Assembly: GCF_002105155.1 (NCBI RefSeq)
Contig: NW_019029050.1
Span: 62,001-126,000 of the forward strand
Origin: Lobosporangium transversale
Lineage: Eukaryota > Mortierellomycota > Mortierellomycetes > Mortierellales > Mortierellaceae
Length of the DNA stretch: 64,000 bases
Reading direction: 5' to 3'
Shown here: positions 1 to 11,917 of the stretch, one piece after another
How the letters are laid out: each line of letters starts with the position of its first letter
Position numbering within the stretch: the first letter of the stretch is position 1
Notes under the pieces: generated by a model
What the model was told of the DNA's origin: nothing
The model's input: only the letters and a program-made list of their open reading frames with translations
Database searches by the model: none
Translations under genes and position numbers: made by a program

Positions 1-112
1 TACTTTCTTTTTATAGCGATCTATAAATATTGATTGCTCCACGTGTGATAGAAAATATTAACTTCTATTTTTTTTTTGCTTAATGCTGATCTCTATTGAC
101 AACCGAATTTAG

Positions 113-2399
113 CTGCGGCCTACAGATACACTGTTCTCAACATTTGATTTCGCATCTAATGCTCTTGGAAGTGCTGTTCTTGGAGTGCATCGTAAGGTTA
201 CTCAGGCAAGTCAGGCTCAACCATCTAAAAGCACGTTGGCTGTTGATCGCCAGCAAACAAGGTCTACATCCCCAGTCTGGGGAGGCGGTAGTTATCAGCA
301 GCAACCTTCGACAGAGACGTTTAATTCAAAGCAATCGCCAGGAAAATTAGACCGATCGGCTTTGACAAATCCGTCTTTGGAAGTTGTGGGTGGTAATGTT
401 GTCAGCACAGGATTGGGTGCTCTGGAAATTTTGGGCAAGAAAGCCGTTGATGTTATTTCGGATGTGGTAAGGGCTTTGTTCTTTCCCTGTACACTTGTCA
501 ATTAGTTCATGTTTTACATTGACCCAATGTACTGAACTGGTGTTGTAGAGGCGTGCCGGCCAAAACTCACATCCCCAAGGAGGGTTTCATAGCTCGTCTG
601 AGCAATCCGATGGTAATGGTCCGTTTAAGGTAAGATACATGTGGGCAAATAGCCGTCATGCTCTTTTACGTATTAGGAGGAAGCTTAGCAACAAAGCACT
701 AAATGATGACTTAACCACCACTATCTATTCTCTATATATCTGAAGATCCCGTCTAAAATGAATATGGTAACACTTTTCCAAGAGGGCGGAGGCCAGGCGC
801 GATTGCAATCTTTGCGAATGGTGGCTTCATCTTCTCTATCTCGCGTCGCAGACCTGACGTCTAGCAGATCGGATTTACTCGAAATGGGACAGCTGAATGA
901 CCTTGAACAGCTCTTGGGTCCTGAGAGTCTGGAAACTGTTGTAGGTGAAATATCGGCTGATTTGATGGCCGGACACAAGGACTTCCGAGTCATGGTGACG
1001 CTGCTCGATAGCATGGGGACTCAAGGTACTTCTCATCTTCGACAACTTCGAAACTGTACTCGCAAACTAAGCACCCTTGTTCCAGATAGCGTAAATGGGT
1101 TTGAACTAGGTAATGCCCAATTGGTTTTCCACATAATTGAGGATTAGAAATGAACAAATGAACAAGATGAAGCAGGTTGCAACCATTATCCTCGTATTAT
1201 GCTGAGAAAACAATTGTATTTTACCCTCCCGCTCTCTCTCTCCTTTAGAATGGCACAATCATCAGTCAAGAGCAAGTGAGCGCGATTTTTTCGCCAGGGC
1301 ACCCATCAAAAAGTTCTTCGAGTCCAGACTTATATCTTTATACTCAGATGCGCTTCGAACGCTTTGTCAATTCACAGATCGAACTTGTGAACAAGCATTA
1401 AAGCTTGCAGAAAACTTTAGTATCCGTCTTGCTGAAAAATCTGGAGGCTCTACTGATATGACTGTTAGCAGTGGTGTTGGCTATGATAGCCAGGCAAAGC
1501 CATCACCATTGGCTCTAGCTCAAACGCTACGACAGTTTCTTGGAAGCTTAATATCAGTAAGTTCACCTGTTGTTACTGTTGAAGCGAATCGTCTTGCTCC
1601 TTTTTTTTTTTTTTTTTTTTTTTTTGACCAAAGTCTTTAATTTTTTTATTTTATTTTTTGGGATTAGGAAATAAAATTCATTGCAAAGATCTATATCCTG
1701 ACGTTGGATGCAGTCTTACGGACAGCACAGGGGTTCACTACTCCATTGGATCGGCTAGATTGGGAGGATCTCTCGATGGGGATTGAAAATATCAAATTCG
1801 TGTTGGTAGGCACGGAACTTCAGGAAGCAGTAGGGTATATTTACACAGCAGTATCGTTAATTGTCGATATCCTGAAGAACGAGCTTCTTGTAGATGCAGT
1901 TCAAGGCAGACTCGTACCTAAACCACGAATCGCTCGGCTTAATCCATCGTCATCAAAACAACAACGGATTCAAGCTGCTGGATCTATACAAATGGGAGCA
2001 AAACTGCCCCCCTCTTCTGCGAGCTCTGTGTCTACCATGTCGCCTACACGCTCTCCATCTCTTGAACATTGTTCAGAACACAGTAGCCCGTCGTTAGCGC
2101 CAAAATCTTCATTGCCATCACTTTCATCTTCGAAATCTCCTCCAGGGGCTCAGCCAAGAGTAGCAAAAAGCTTAGTGCACACAATGACTCCTGCTGTAAA
2201 TCTTGGCTCATCTACAGCAGTAGCGACTGTAGCACCAGTATCTAACGACAACACATCCACATTATCTCCAGCAGGTGGTCGTCGCCCCTCATCAGTATCA
2301 TCACAGAGCTCCTTAAGATCCGTTCGTGCCCCTCCTCCTCCTCCAACAAAACCAAAGTTGGAGGACGAAGACTTCTTTAGCATCTTGAATGGTCCCTAA
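113..2399 (+). CDS. FAM114 (DUF719) family protein, 5'-partial
   Basis: Exons 113-466, 549-629, 746-1109, 1249-1556 and 1668-2399 splice in frame to 612 residues plus stop. The first exon is preceded by an in-frame TAG that doubles as an acceptor (TTTAG), so the start codon lies outside the window. The GLGALEILGKKAVDVISD segment matches the conserved core of FAM114A1/A2 (NOXP20), where a similar LGKKxxDVI stretch is the hallmark. The middle is helical and the last ~170 residues are Ser/Pro-rich and disordered, ending in an acidic tail with the motif EDEDFFSIL. FAM114 proteins are cytosolic and have been linked to Golgi/Rab2 trafficking; a role here is inference. Intron 4 contains a T25 tract just before its acceptor region. 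It converges on the LPMO-like gene. The family call is fairly firm, the function is not. Confidence 0.75.
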
Positions 2400-2845
2400 G
2401 AGAATCAAATCTTTTTGGGATTAAATCCTTTTTTTAGCTTTCTTGCTTCCATTTGCTCTATTGTCGCATAATAAAGATACAAATTATATATACAACATAT
2501 GAATAAGTCATAACATGTAATTTTATTTATCTATTTATTCAAACACTTTGAACAAACAACTAAGACTTATAAATAGTTCTATTATCAATCCGCCAGGGAC
2601 CAATGTTACATCATCCATATAAGCCTTAACTATGCGAGTCGCCTTTATCTTTCTATCTTACACCTATTTTACACTTTCTTTTTCAGGTCAACTGAAAGGA
2701 ATAGGAAAGGAGGTGAAGAAAAAAAAAGTCTGGAGGGATATTCAAATAAAAATCAAAAAGTAAAACTACAGGGATATGACTTTTTTTTTTTTTTTATCAT
2801 AATCAACGAAAAAGGGTCAAGAACGCGAAACTGATTTACAAGCAC
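2400..2845. other. Convergent 3' spacer
   Basis: This A/T-rich stretch lies between the stop codons of the FAM114 gene (+) and the LPMO-like gene (-). It holds several AATAAA-like signals (for example near 2470) and a T16 run near 2780. No coding signal was seen. Confidence 0.6.
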
Positions 2846-4210
2846 TTAGTATCTGCCGTTCATGTTATCGTTGATCTGCTTCTTGGTGGGACCAGGACCA
2901 GCCTTGTGCTTGCTGCCGTCACCAGGAGCAGTGACACGCATCTTGTAAGGCTTGAAGTCAACAATGGAGATACCCTCCTTGGGCAACTTGCCACCTTTCA
3001 CACCAGTCAAGTAAATATCAGCGCAGTTGTGGTAGTACTGAGCAAGGATGTTGGCAGTCCAACTAAACATGTAGAAAAAAGAAAATAAAGAGAAAGATGG
3101 ATTAAAAACACGGATCTCAATGGTGAATACCACTGACATCAAAGAATAAATCAAAACAGAATACATACGACCAGACGAAGAGACACTGGTTCTTCTTGGT
3201 GCAAGAAGGAACGTTTTTGGGGATTCTAACGGGCCACTCGTAGTATGCTGAATGGGACATTTATTTAAAAAGAAAAAAGAAAAAAAATAAAAGTTAAATC
3301 AAATTGCCTATTATTTTTAAAGACATCAATGAACATGAACACGGTTTTTTTTTACCATCAGGGCAAGATCTGGTGTATCTACCGATAAGTCGGTATGTCT
3401 TTCCACCATCGTACGATAGCGAGAACTCGCACTAAATGAATATGATATTACAATAATGGTGTCAGCACTTTCTATGTGTGTACAGTGTATTTTATTATTA
3501 TTGTTATTATTATTTAATCGTTTACTTACAGTTCCACCACCATGGCGAGCCTGAGAGAACTGGCGGTTAGGGCTCGTTAACTTGGGCTGGCTCTTTATGT
3601 CCTTCGCTTTCATACTAGATGCCAAAAAGCGTACAGGAATGACCTGTCCAGCCTTCATTCTGGTGACAGGGCCTGGAGGGTATCCGCCGCAGGGGAAACG
3701 TTGTGTCCAGGTCTTATCTTTGTAACCAATCCAGGTCTAAATAAATATAATAATAATATAAATTGTGATGATGGAAGGTTCGTTAATAAGTAAATTAGAA
3801 ACTTGGTGCTTTTAACACTGTAATCAAGCCTAGCAAAGCCCCATGGTTGTAGAATAGATTATGTGCATCTCTGGGCGTGATAACGATCATTGATAATGCA
3901 TGGGAGCAATGTGCTGTGTGAAGATTCATTGAAATATATCCCCAGATTTAAAATCCTTTTTTGAGTAATTTGGTGCCTGAATGACACAGCTTTGTTTCAG
4001 GAACCACAACCATCTCCCAGTGGCCCATAGAAGTACGATATTGAAAGCTACTTCACACCCCTTTCATGGTCAAACATTACTTACATGGACACGACCATTG
4101 TAGGCCTTGGTGCCATAACCACCACGAGGAGTGGGGTACAGTAGAGCTATGTGGGCGGTAGCCGAAGCAACGAGTGAAACGAGGATCAAAAGGGCAGCTG
4201 CGAACTTCAT
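2846..4210 (-). CDS. Secreted LPMO-like (histidine-brace copper) protein
   Basis: Exons in sense order are 4210-4085, 3736-3530, 3431-3356, 3247-3169 and 3062-2846, giving 705 nt or 234 residues. Residues 1-19 form a clear signal peptide (MKFAAALLILVSLVASATA). Cleavage would leave His20 as the mature N-terminus (HIALLYPTPRGG), the position used in the copper histidine brace of lytic polysaccharide monooxygenases and related copper proteins. A second conserved-type His sits in ARHGGGT. The C-terminal core contains WSWTANILAQYYHNCADIYL, where the NCADI motif is typical of chitin-binding type-4/LPMO beta-sandwich proteins. At least four cysteines suggest disulphides. No carbohydrate-binding module follows; the tail is basic. 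Its likely site is the cell wall or outside the cell. The exact AA family, or a non-catalytic copper-binding relative, cannot be decided by eye. Confidence 0.72.
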
Positions 4211-5466
4211 GATGAAAAAGAAGGGAAGAGGACGGAGATGTTTTTTCTTAGGGTGAGTGGGACAAATAAGACGGAGTGTAGTCTTTTCAGGTATGAGGGC
4301 TGGTAGTTGATGTCAATCAGGTGTGGGGGGCCAGCAATGGCGGTGAAGGGGTAGGGGGTAGGGGTAGGGGGGTAAGGGGCGGGACGGAGGGGTGAAGGAA
4401 GGAGAGTAAGAGTAGGTTGTGATAAAAGGTAAGAAGACAACGGTGAGAACCAGCAAAGAAAAAAAGAGAAAAAAAAGTGGCATCTCTCGGCCTTTTTATC
4501 TCGTGGGCTCCTTGACTGACCAAGACAATGGACGGCATCTTTTGCTGGCAAGGAGGGGAAAACATCTACAAACAAAAAGGTCAATTTGACACCAATTCTA
4601 AAGTGAGCATTTAATCAGTTACAACAAAAAAAGCAAACGGAAAATTAAATATGTTGGAGAGATACAGTAGACTGGAGCAAAAAACTAATTAATGAATCTG
4701 TCGGGTTGTTATAAACCCTATTCTTATTTTATTAGATCCTCCTATTCACGCACATTGCGGAATAAAGAAAAGATGTTATTATATATATATTTGATATATA
4801 TATAATATATATATACTAGGCATTATACATGAACATGGGTAAAACTTGGTAAGTTGTATAAACGTGCGTGTACAGTAAGTACAGCACTGATTGTATGATA
4901 TGAGCCATCCAATTACCCCTGTACCTTCCTAACCCTGCATCGTTCATTGTTCTCCTGGAACTCTCTGGGCCGCATTCTCCTCCTCAATTGTCCAATAACC
5001 AATGAGCTACCAGCCTCCTCACTGTTAATCTCCCGTCGCGTCCTCTCTATCTGTTCATCCATTGAGTATTAATGTCAGCTCATGGCATTAACAGATTACT
5101 CACCACATTTTGACCTGATGTGGTAAAGTGGTTAAAGCAAATTACCACTTTTCTCAGGAGATGCCAATGATTCACCAGTGATATTGATGAACCATTAACA
5201 CCTTCATCAGTGACATTGATAAACCATTAATTCCTTCACCTGTTTCACTAACCACTCAATGAGCAATATTCTTTCTTTCTTTTTTTTTTTTTTTTTTTTT
5301 TTTTTTTGGTGGTCTGCAAATATCTTTTCCGTTAAGCAACTTGCTCGTCGAGAAGATTGATTTCATAAGTAGATAATAGCATCTTTTCTATTTCATGATC
5401 ACATAAGTAAGCCGTGAGCCTGAATCAAACCTGGGGTATGGTGTATTATGCTTTGTTTGCAGGTAA
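4211..5466. other. Upstream region of the LPMO-like gene and spacer
   Basis: No convincing gene was seen. On the sense strand of the LPMO-like gene, 4211-4560 is strongly pyrimidine-rich (C/T tracts), a common feature of fungal 5' leaders. An AT dinucleotide stretch lies at about 4775-4815 and a T27 run at about 5281-5307. Short near-duplicate phrases (ATTGATGAACCATTAA and ACATTGATAAACCATTAA) occur at about 5180-5235. Confidence 0.5.
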
Positions 5467-5694
5467 CTAGGCGGCGTCCTGGAAAACTGGTCTCAATGTC
5501 TGTGCCCAATGACTCGTTTCAATGAGAGAAGACTTAAAACGAATACCAACCATGAGTAAAGGAACCATTGAGAGAATAAGTATCGCAAGACATACAAAAA
5601 TGAAGGAGGAAAAACCCGCTAAAGTACATGAACTTGGACGCGCAAGCTGACTGGCAAGCGAGTTTGAGAGCGAAAGTAGAAGCTCAAGAATCAT
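5467..5694 (-). CDS. Possible small membrane protein, 75 aa
   Basis: An ATG-started frame of 75 codons encodes a polar N-terminus, one or two hydrophobic segments (FIFVCLAILILSMVPLLMVG) and a short C-terminal tail. I do not recognise it. A plausible acceptor (TGCAG at about 5711, sense strand) lies just before the ATG. A second hydrophobic reading frame begins about 160 bases further upstream, so this could be the last exon of a small multi-pass protein. I could not make the obvious donor keep phase. It may also be noncoding. No neighbour gives a functional hint. Confidence 0.25.
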   Translation of the reverse strand: MILELLLSLSNSLASQLARPSSCTLAGFSSFIFVCLAILILSMVPLLMVGIRFKSSLIETSHWAQTLRPVFQDAA

Positions 5695-6667
5695 TCCAAA
5701 ATGTTCATTCCTGCAGCATAAAAACCGTTAATTGTAATTAAGACATACAAAATAATAGTAATAATAAAAAAAATTCAACCCACACAAGCCATTGAGATAT
5801 AAAGATGTGGTGGCAAAGAAATGAGAAAAAAGGTAAAATATCCATTGCTCTCATTTTTTATCTCTTTCTCTCTTCTTGAGTGACAGAGTTATGCGCTAAG
5901 AAGAGCCTTTGTTTAACCCAAGTGAATTGTCATGTCAGAAAGAAGAGAAAGAAATCGAAATTAAAAGTGAGAGCACTTGGCTTGATCCCCAAGGGTTGTT
6001 TTTTGCGGATCAAACACAAAAAAAACAAAAGAGTCGGGTACCAAAAGTGGGATTTATATACATGTACTATACAAAGCAAAAAAACAAAGCAGACAGAGAC
6101 AAACAGAGACAGAGACTAAGATTGGGACTGATAGGAAAATGAACAAAGCGAGAATGACTAGCTTAATCGTCCTTTTTTATTGTTTAGCCGACACCTGTAA
6201 ATTCATCCAAAAACTGCCGCCATCATTCCTCTTTGTTTCTTTGTTTCTTTGTACACTCTGTCCATGTTGTACAAACGATTGGATAAATTTAAACTTGGTA
6301 TCGCGTGTAATTGTGGAGCCTGTTTCTAGAGATGACATGCGGGATGCTGCTTCATATGGTTTGTAAGCAATTTTTTTATTTCAGCATTAGGTTTTTGCCT
6401 TTGTCCCTCCAGCGGGCCCTACATAGGCTTCCAAAATCTGTGCTTCCACTGAAGATATTATGAGCTTGCACAATTGCTTTCCACTCAGCTCCTATTGTTA
6501 CTTTTGCATGTAATCAGTGTATACTAGACAATTGTGTTTGCGTGAAATATACTCTACCCAAGGAAAGACACCATTCAGGCTTAATTAAAACATTCTCCTG
6601 AAGGTATAATTTTGATGTATAAAGCTATATTAATATTACGTGACTATTCCCCGGGAAGTTGTTCGTT
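5695..6667. other. Spacer without recognised gene
   Basis: Several short open frames between 5880 and 6366 have A-rich or compositionally odd translations, no splice logic and no family resemblance. The stretch ends at the 3' end of the L2HGDH gene. Confidence 0.5.
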
Positions 6668-8451
6668 TCAATAAAGTAGTTTCTCCACGTATTCTGCAAT
6701 AGCAAGCGATGATGTTAATCCTGGGCTCTCGATTCCCGCTAGATTCACAAAACCGCTATGATGGTGAATAATGAAATCGCGAAATTCTTCTCCAGGGGCA
6801 GCTAACTTGGGCCTAGATTTTTTATAATTGTCATTAATATTATTATTTTTAATGAGAAAACGAAGGTGTATATCAAGAATGATATTAGGACCTGACACAA
6901 GAGCCATAACCGGAATATTTATCTCCTCTTCCTCCCACCCTCCCCCCTCCAAAAAAAAGAAGAAAAAAAATTTTTTTTTTGTCAGCTACACTCTCTCCGT
7001 CGCTCTCTTTACCTGATGCCTGCATAGTCTGCATAAAGCGACGAGGCTTTGACGTCTGGCAAAAAAGTCCCGACCACCTTTGCCACTACTTCTAGCGAGG
7101 CTGGGGATCCAACCGTGGATGGATCGACAGAGTAGTCATCTAAGCTGTCAACATACAGTACATCGGGCCCAAAACGCATACGCCCTGCTAAATCCAACGT
7201 GAGATGTGTTCCCAGACCCACTAGAGTTTTGTCTGGGACAGGATAGATTAAACGCGAAACCATTGTCTTTCCAGAGTATCCATAATAATGTCCTTTACAG
7301 TAATGTAATTTGAACGGAGATAGAGGACATGAGCCTGCTTGATTGCTACTGCTGGAGTTTGGGGTTCCTGATGGATTCTTCAGCAAGTTATATACCTTAT
7401 CCGCATGTAAACCTGCACTGTTGATCACTGTTGCGGCTTTGATAACTACAGGTCCTGCAGGCGAATTCATCTTGACCTTGAACCCTCCTGCCATTTCACC
7501 CTGTCCATCCATGCCTGCTTTTCGTGTACTAGTATATATCCGCTCCATACCTGTTACCTCACATTGTAAAACAACATCGCCACCATGCTCCACTATCTGA
7601 GCCTCTAGCACATGCATGAGACCATGAACGTCAACAATGCCTGTCCGTGCTGAAACTAGCGCTGCTTTACCTCTTACGTGAGGCTCTTCAATCAACATTT
7701 GCTCTTTAGTTATCATCCATGTTGGTGGTCCTGGCATCCGCTTAGTTGGCAACAATAACTTGTGAGCCTTTTTAGACAGGTCCTCCAGGTATTCAATATC
7801 GGCCTCGCTCTGACCCACGACCCACTTGGTCGTTTGACGGTGTTCAATATTGAATTTTTCGCAATAATCATACATTAGCTCATTACCCCGAATACATAAT
7901 TTTGTCTTCAGTGAATCTGGTGGGTAATATAGTCCAGCATGTATGACCTCACTATTCCTAGAACTAAGGATATTTACAGTGTTTTGATTATAAAAATGCC
8001 AGTAAAGGATAAAGATCTGAGTAACAATGGAACCACGAGAATGTTTGACGCTTTGACACATTTGGATCCGTACGAGCCTTCTTCAGCTCTTTCAGTTGTA
8101 CCTCGTCTCCTGACCAACTAATGGATTTTTATCTACTAACAACGTCGATCCGCCTCTAGAAGCTAGCCTCTCTGCAACGGCGAGACCGACCACTCCCGCG
8201 CCGATCACAAGATGATCAACTTCATATTCAAAAGGCTCTTGTGCAGGAAGTGAGGCAGAGGATGTTGACGATGAAGAGGAGGCAGTGGAAGAAGTGAACC
8301 TCCTGTTGTGGGACGAGATTGGCTTAGAAAACCACCAGTGTTGATCATTAATGAGCAAAGAGACAGTCGTAGAGGTCCTCTGTTGGCATATCCTTCTCCA
8401 TGGTGCCCTCGCTATCCTCACAGCCACTGTGCGGCTCGTTAAAATTGGCAT
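6668..8451 (-). CDS. L2HGDH: L-2-hydroxyglutarate dehydrogenase, mitochondrial
   Basis: Exons 8451-8102, 7957-7013 and 6812-6668 splice to 1440 nt, 479 residues. Residues 1-70 are Arg/Ser-rich with few acids, a good mitochondrial presequence. The FAD-binding Rossmann motif follows as [19 protein letters not shown]. The family signature [13 protein letters not shown] spans the first splice junction, and HYCKGHYY and [19 protein letters not shown] match the substrate-proximal region. The protein ends with the usual [20 protein letters not shown] stretch. The enzyme oxidises L-2-hydroxyglutarate, a side product of malate dehydrogenase, to 2-oxoglutarate and passes electrons to the respiratory chain. 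The ATG at 8451 is the first in-frame ATG; an upstream TTG at 8496 is not needed. The length fits the family (about 460 aa). Confidence 0.93.
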
Positions 8452-9083
8452 TGGTCCTGCTTGTTGTGTCCTTTGAAATGCGCGAGTCTTGATCAACTGG
8501 AATGAATTGCCTCTTGCATCCTCATCTTGACAAAGGATTGCGGGTGAATTACCCGAATGGCAGTCACCAACATAACATCCAGTATAAAAATCACATCATA
8601 TCTGACACTTCACAATGAAGCCCATCATGATAAGGCTTCGGCTGCATGGAATAGATAGACTGGGTGGAGTAGGCTGTATTCATATGAATGGGGCTAAATG
8701 TGTCTGGCAAAGAAACATAAAAAAAAAGGTGGAGGATAGATATGAAATTCAAACTTTCATATGAAACTAGTATATGAACAGACGTTAACAACAACAAGAC
8801 TACGTTAGCAGAGTTGCACTCGTTATCTTTACTGGCGCGGAAAGTGTGATAAATCCGGGGATGGCGAAGCTTGAAACTTTCTATAGATCGATCAAGACTG
8901 CAGATCACGATGAGGATTCGGAACGATAGTAACTCTCTAAAGGAAGGAAGGGTATTCTACATTGTAATTGTCTTAGAGTCTCATTCTCACAAAAAGACAA
9001 CCCAACTATGGGTTGGAGGTTCATAGTGACTCAAGCAACTGCATCTACTTTATTATTGTGAGGTGTTCTGGTTATTCATTTGC
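8452..9083. other. Tandem spacer (promoter of L2HGDH)
   Basis: This stretch lies upstream of the L2HGDH gene and downstream of the YjbQ-family gene, both on the minus strand. A short frame at 8591-8908 shows no domain and is not credited. Confidence 0.4.
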
Positions 9084-9706
9084 CTAATTTCTCTTCTCGC
9101 CTTGTAAAGTCACAACAATCTTACGGCCAGAGGCATGGTTTCGGTGCTCACACAGCCATATACTAATACATGCAAGAGGAGGATATGGTTCAGAAAAAAC
9201 TTCAGCGCAATAAAGGAAAACGGATAGGCGAAGTAGAACAAGCAATCCTTCTCTATATCTCTCTTACCCTTGCCACGTTCCCAAACTAAAACGTCCTTGG
9301 GTGATAGGAATGTTGAGGGATACTCCAAAGAGAGAACTCTTGATATGTCCAGGCATATCATCAGGGCCCTCATCTGCATGAACATATTCTCTAGATTCTG
9401 GCGCAACCTTGTTCAATGCCATTTCCATATCAGCTCGGACATCAGGATCCGCGTTTTCATTCAACGTCAGGGATGCTGATGTGTGCTGCACTATCATTAA
9501 AGGGCGCATCAGCGAAAATGAGTTATGTAATAGAATGGCTTTTGCCCTTATTGTTAACAGAAAAAAAAGTAGCCCTTACAAAATACGTTCGCCATGCCAA
9601 CAGTGAAGTCTTTAAGTTCGGGAATCTGTTTCTCAATCTCATGGGTAACTAAATGACAACCTCGCGATTTTGCAGGAAGGCGAATAGTTTTCTGAGCCCA
9701 GGACAT
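9084..9706 (-). CDS. YjbQ/UPF0047 family protein
   Basis: Exons 9706-9580, 9490-9268 and 9162-9084 splice to 429 nt, 142 residues, the usual size for the family. The diagnostic segments are present: [18 protein letters not shown] at the N-terminus, [20 protein letters not shown] across the first splice, then the GTWQ motif, a CEHRNH segment and a [11 protein letters not shown] tail across the second splice. The trimeric YjbQ fold clusters conserved His residues at a metal-like site, and bacterial members show thiamine-phosphate synthase activity in vitro. The cellular role in fungi is unsettled. The first splice choice (donor GTAAGG, acceptor GATAG) was made because it restores the LQHTSAS motif. 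The protein is probably cytosolic because no targeting signal is visible. Confidence 0.88.
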
Positions 9707-9921
9707 GATTTTATTATACTGCTGATGGAAATTGGTTTATGTGGTAAAATGAAGTAGAGACTAATCAAGAGAATGATTCAATTGAATGTACCATGCGGTT
9801 AAGTCATAATATTATGACAACATGATCAGTTGGTGGCGTAATGTCTTTTCACGACTTGAAACAATACCTAATTGGCACGGAGGGCAGTGTCAGTGATGCA
9901 TCATGAAGATAAAAGAATAAA

Positions 9922-11546
9922 TCACTCCGCTTGCTTTCGTACCAGATCTTTAGATCTCTTGTAGTCGCAATAGTGGTCTAATTCTGTGCAGTCAATTCGT
10001 TGAGCTTCAATCATGTTAGATTGACTCATCTTCTTGACAAAGTAGTCGTGCGCTTGTGCCACAACATCCAACTCGTCAAGCGAGAAATTGTATCTACAAT
10101 AAAGAGAGAAACATGAGTCAGGGTGAGGCATACTATCCGCCTCTATGTGAAGCTATCCGAATCAAGGTTTCTTTGACGAAAACCAACCTTTTTTCCATTG
10201 TCAAGTATGCAATGCGGCCGATATCATGGCGTGGATGATCTTTTGGAAGCGGATCCAATAGTAGTTTTTCCAGACATCTAATCAACGCGTCCGTGAGCGA
10301 GTCATCATAAACAACTTTGTTGTTTTGATTATAAATAAAAAAGATAAATAAAAATATCAGGGTATTAAAAAGCCTTCCAAGTAGATGATAAACCATGAAG
10401 GAGTCCTTACCGTCTGCTGCAAAGATAAATGTGCCTCGGCTCCTCCATTGCTCAATCTCCTCTTTACTCCAGTCGAATCTTTCTGGCGTGGATGTGCAGG
10501 AGCTACTATCCATTGGATCATCCATCAACCAGTTATAGGTTCGGGGAAGAATGCGGTTATTAAAAAATGTTGAACCATCGCTTTCTGAAGTCTTAACTAG
10601 ATGGCTGTTATTAATTACGTTCCGCTCACAATTCAATAAAACATCCGTGTCATAATCTATAGCCCAGGATCATTACAACATTAGCATTTAAATATAATTA
10701 ATTGCTCTGGATTGTAGTACCAAGTGGCCAACATCAATCAGTCAAAGAAGCTACAATAATAAGATATTTGCATTCATATATACCGGTGCAGAATATCCGT
10801 TCGACCCCTGTTAGGAGAGAAAGAGCTATGCTGGTGAGACCTGTCCCTGCGCCAAGCTCGAATGCTACACTGCCATTCAGCTGATCCTTGATTGAGGACA
10901 TCCAGTCTACCAAGAGGAAACTACCCATCCAAACCTGTGAGCCTGGAGATGTAAAGGAAGCGGTTGTCCAAACCATTAAAAAAAACCCCGTTGCAAAATA
11001 CATCTTTGTATTCATGTGTAAAAAAGGGCAAAAATAGTATATACCAACACTTTTCAACGTTGTTCCCATGGCATGTCGTATTTCTACAGCATATTCCCAC
11101 GACATTTCGAATTGCTCTTCTGTATTTGCCAAATGCCTTTTATCATGCCTCTCGACAGCTTTTCCGATTTGAAAGAGAGACACCATCCACCTCCCATCCA
11201 CTCGACCATTTATTGGATCGATATGCACTTCAGATAAGACTATATCATCTTCATCGTCTCCCTGACTACTGTCCCCATCCTTGAGGCTTTCATCCTCTAG
11301 GCTTAGATTATTGTTATTATCACTGCCCCCATCTTCGATGTCTAAATTGTTACGGATGATTTTTTGGTTTTGGTCTGAGCACGTTCGTGATGAAGCGGGA
11401 TCAGAGAATTGATTAGATAATGGTAATGAAGCAGTAGAGGACATCCCCAATGGACTATCAGCTCGAAGTCGCTTGGAAGGTCGCTCGCACTGTTCGTCTT
11501 CTAGAACATCCTTGAGTTGGGATGTATGGCGATGTGAGGTCGACAT
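9922..11546 (-). CDS. METTL22: METTL22-like protein lysine methyltransferase
   Basis: Exons 11546-11045, 10942-10784, 10656-10411, 10314-10188 and 10093-9922 give 1206 nt, 401 residues. The first ~120 residues are acidic and low-complexity. The catalytic part follows: QVWMGSFLLVDWM, then the SAM-binding motif I AFELGAGTGLTSIALS, then a YDTDVLLNCERN motif II with its acidic residue. The post-I signature DVVYDDSLTDALIRCL crosses a splice junction and replaces the DxxY-type motif of seven-beta-strand methyltransferases. Human METTL22 methylates the histone chaperone-like protein KIN17; the fungal substrate is unknown. Phase is kept at all four introns. The length matches the family (about 400 aa). 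Confidence 0.85.
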
Positions 11547-11917
11547 GGAATTACGTCAATGGAGATGAACTTTCCACATTTTGATTGTCGGTGGCTGTGC
11601 TAGAAAAACAAAAGGTAGTGCCCCTTACTTACTAAATTCATCCGATCATAGACCAGGAATATGACAAAAAAAGAAACGTCTTTGTCAGATCTGGTGTCAC
11701 GAATGGAATAAAGCATGGGGTTGCTTGGGAATTATGTGAGAATACTCCCCTCATACATTGCTTCTCTACCCCTTTCTTCTCTTCCTCTTTTGCACAGCTT
11801 CCATTTGCTGCTCCTCATTTAAACCGATATTGCTTTGCAGATCTTCCTCTCCTCCTGTTCTCTCTCTCTCTCCTTGCCTCCTCCGTCCATTTCACCTCCA
11901 CTTCTACTCATCTCAAC
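11547..11917. promoter_or_regulatory. Divergent promoter METTL22 / Stealth gene
   Basis: This 371-base gap separates two start codons on opposite strands. The half next to the Stealth gene is strongly CT-rich on the plus strand (about 11755-11910), like many fungal 5' leaders. No precise factor site is claimed. Confidence 0.4.

Noticed and set aside
5880-6366. Three overlapping plus-strand ORFs of 75-79 codons
   Set aside because: Lys-rich or mixed composition, no motifs and no supporting splice sites in a long spacer; probably chance.
8452-8496. Extension of L2HGDH to a TTG at 8496
   Set aside because: The in-frame ATG at 8451 already gives a complete mitochondrial presequence.
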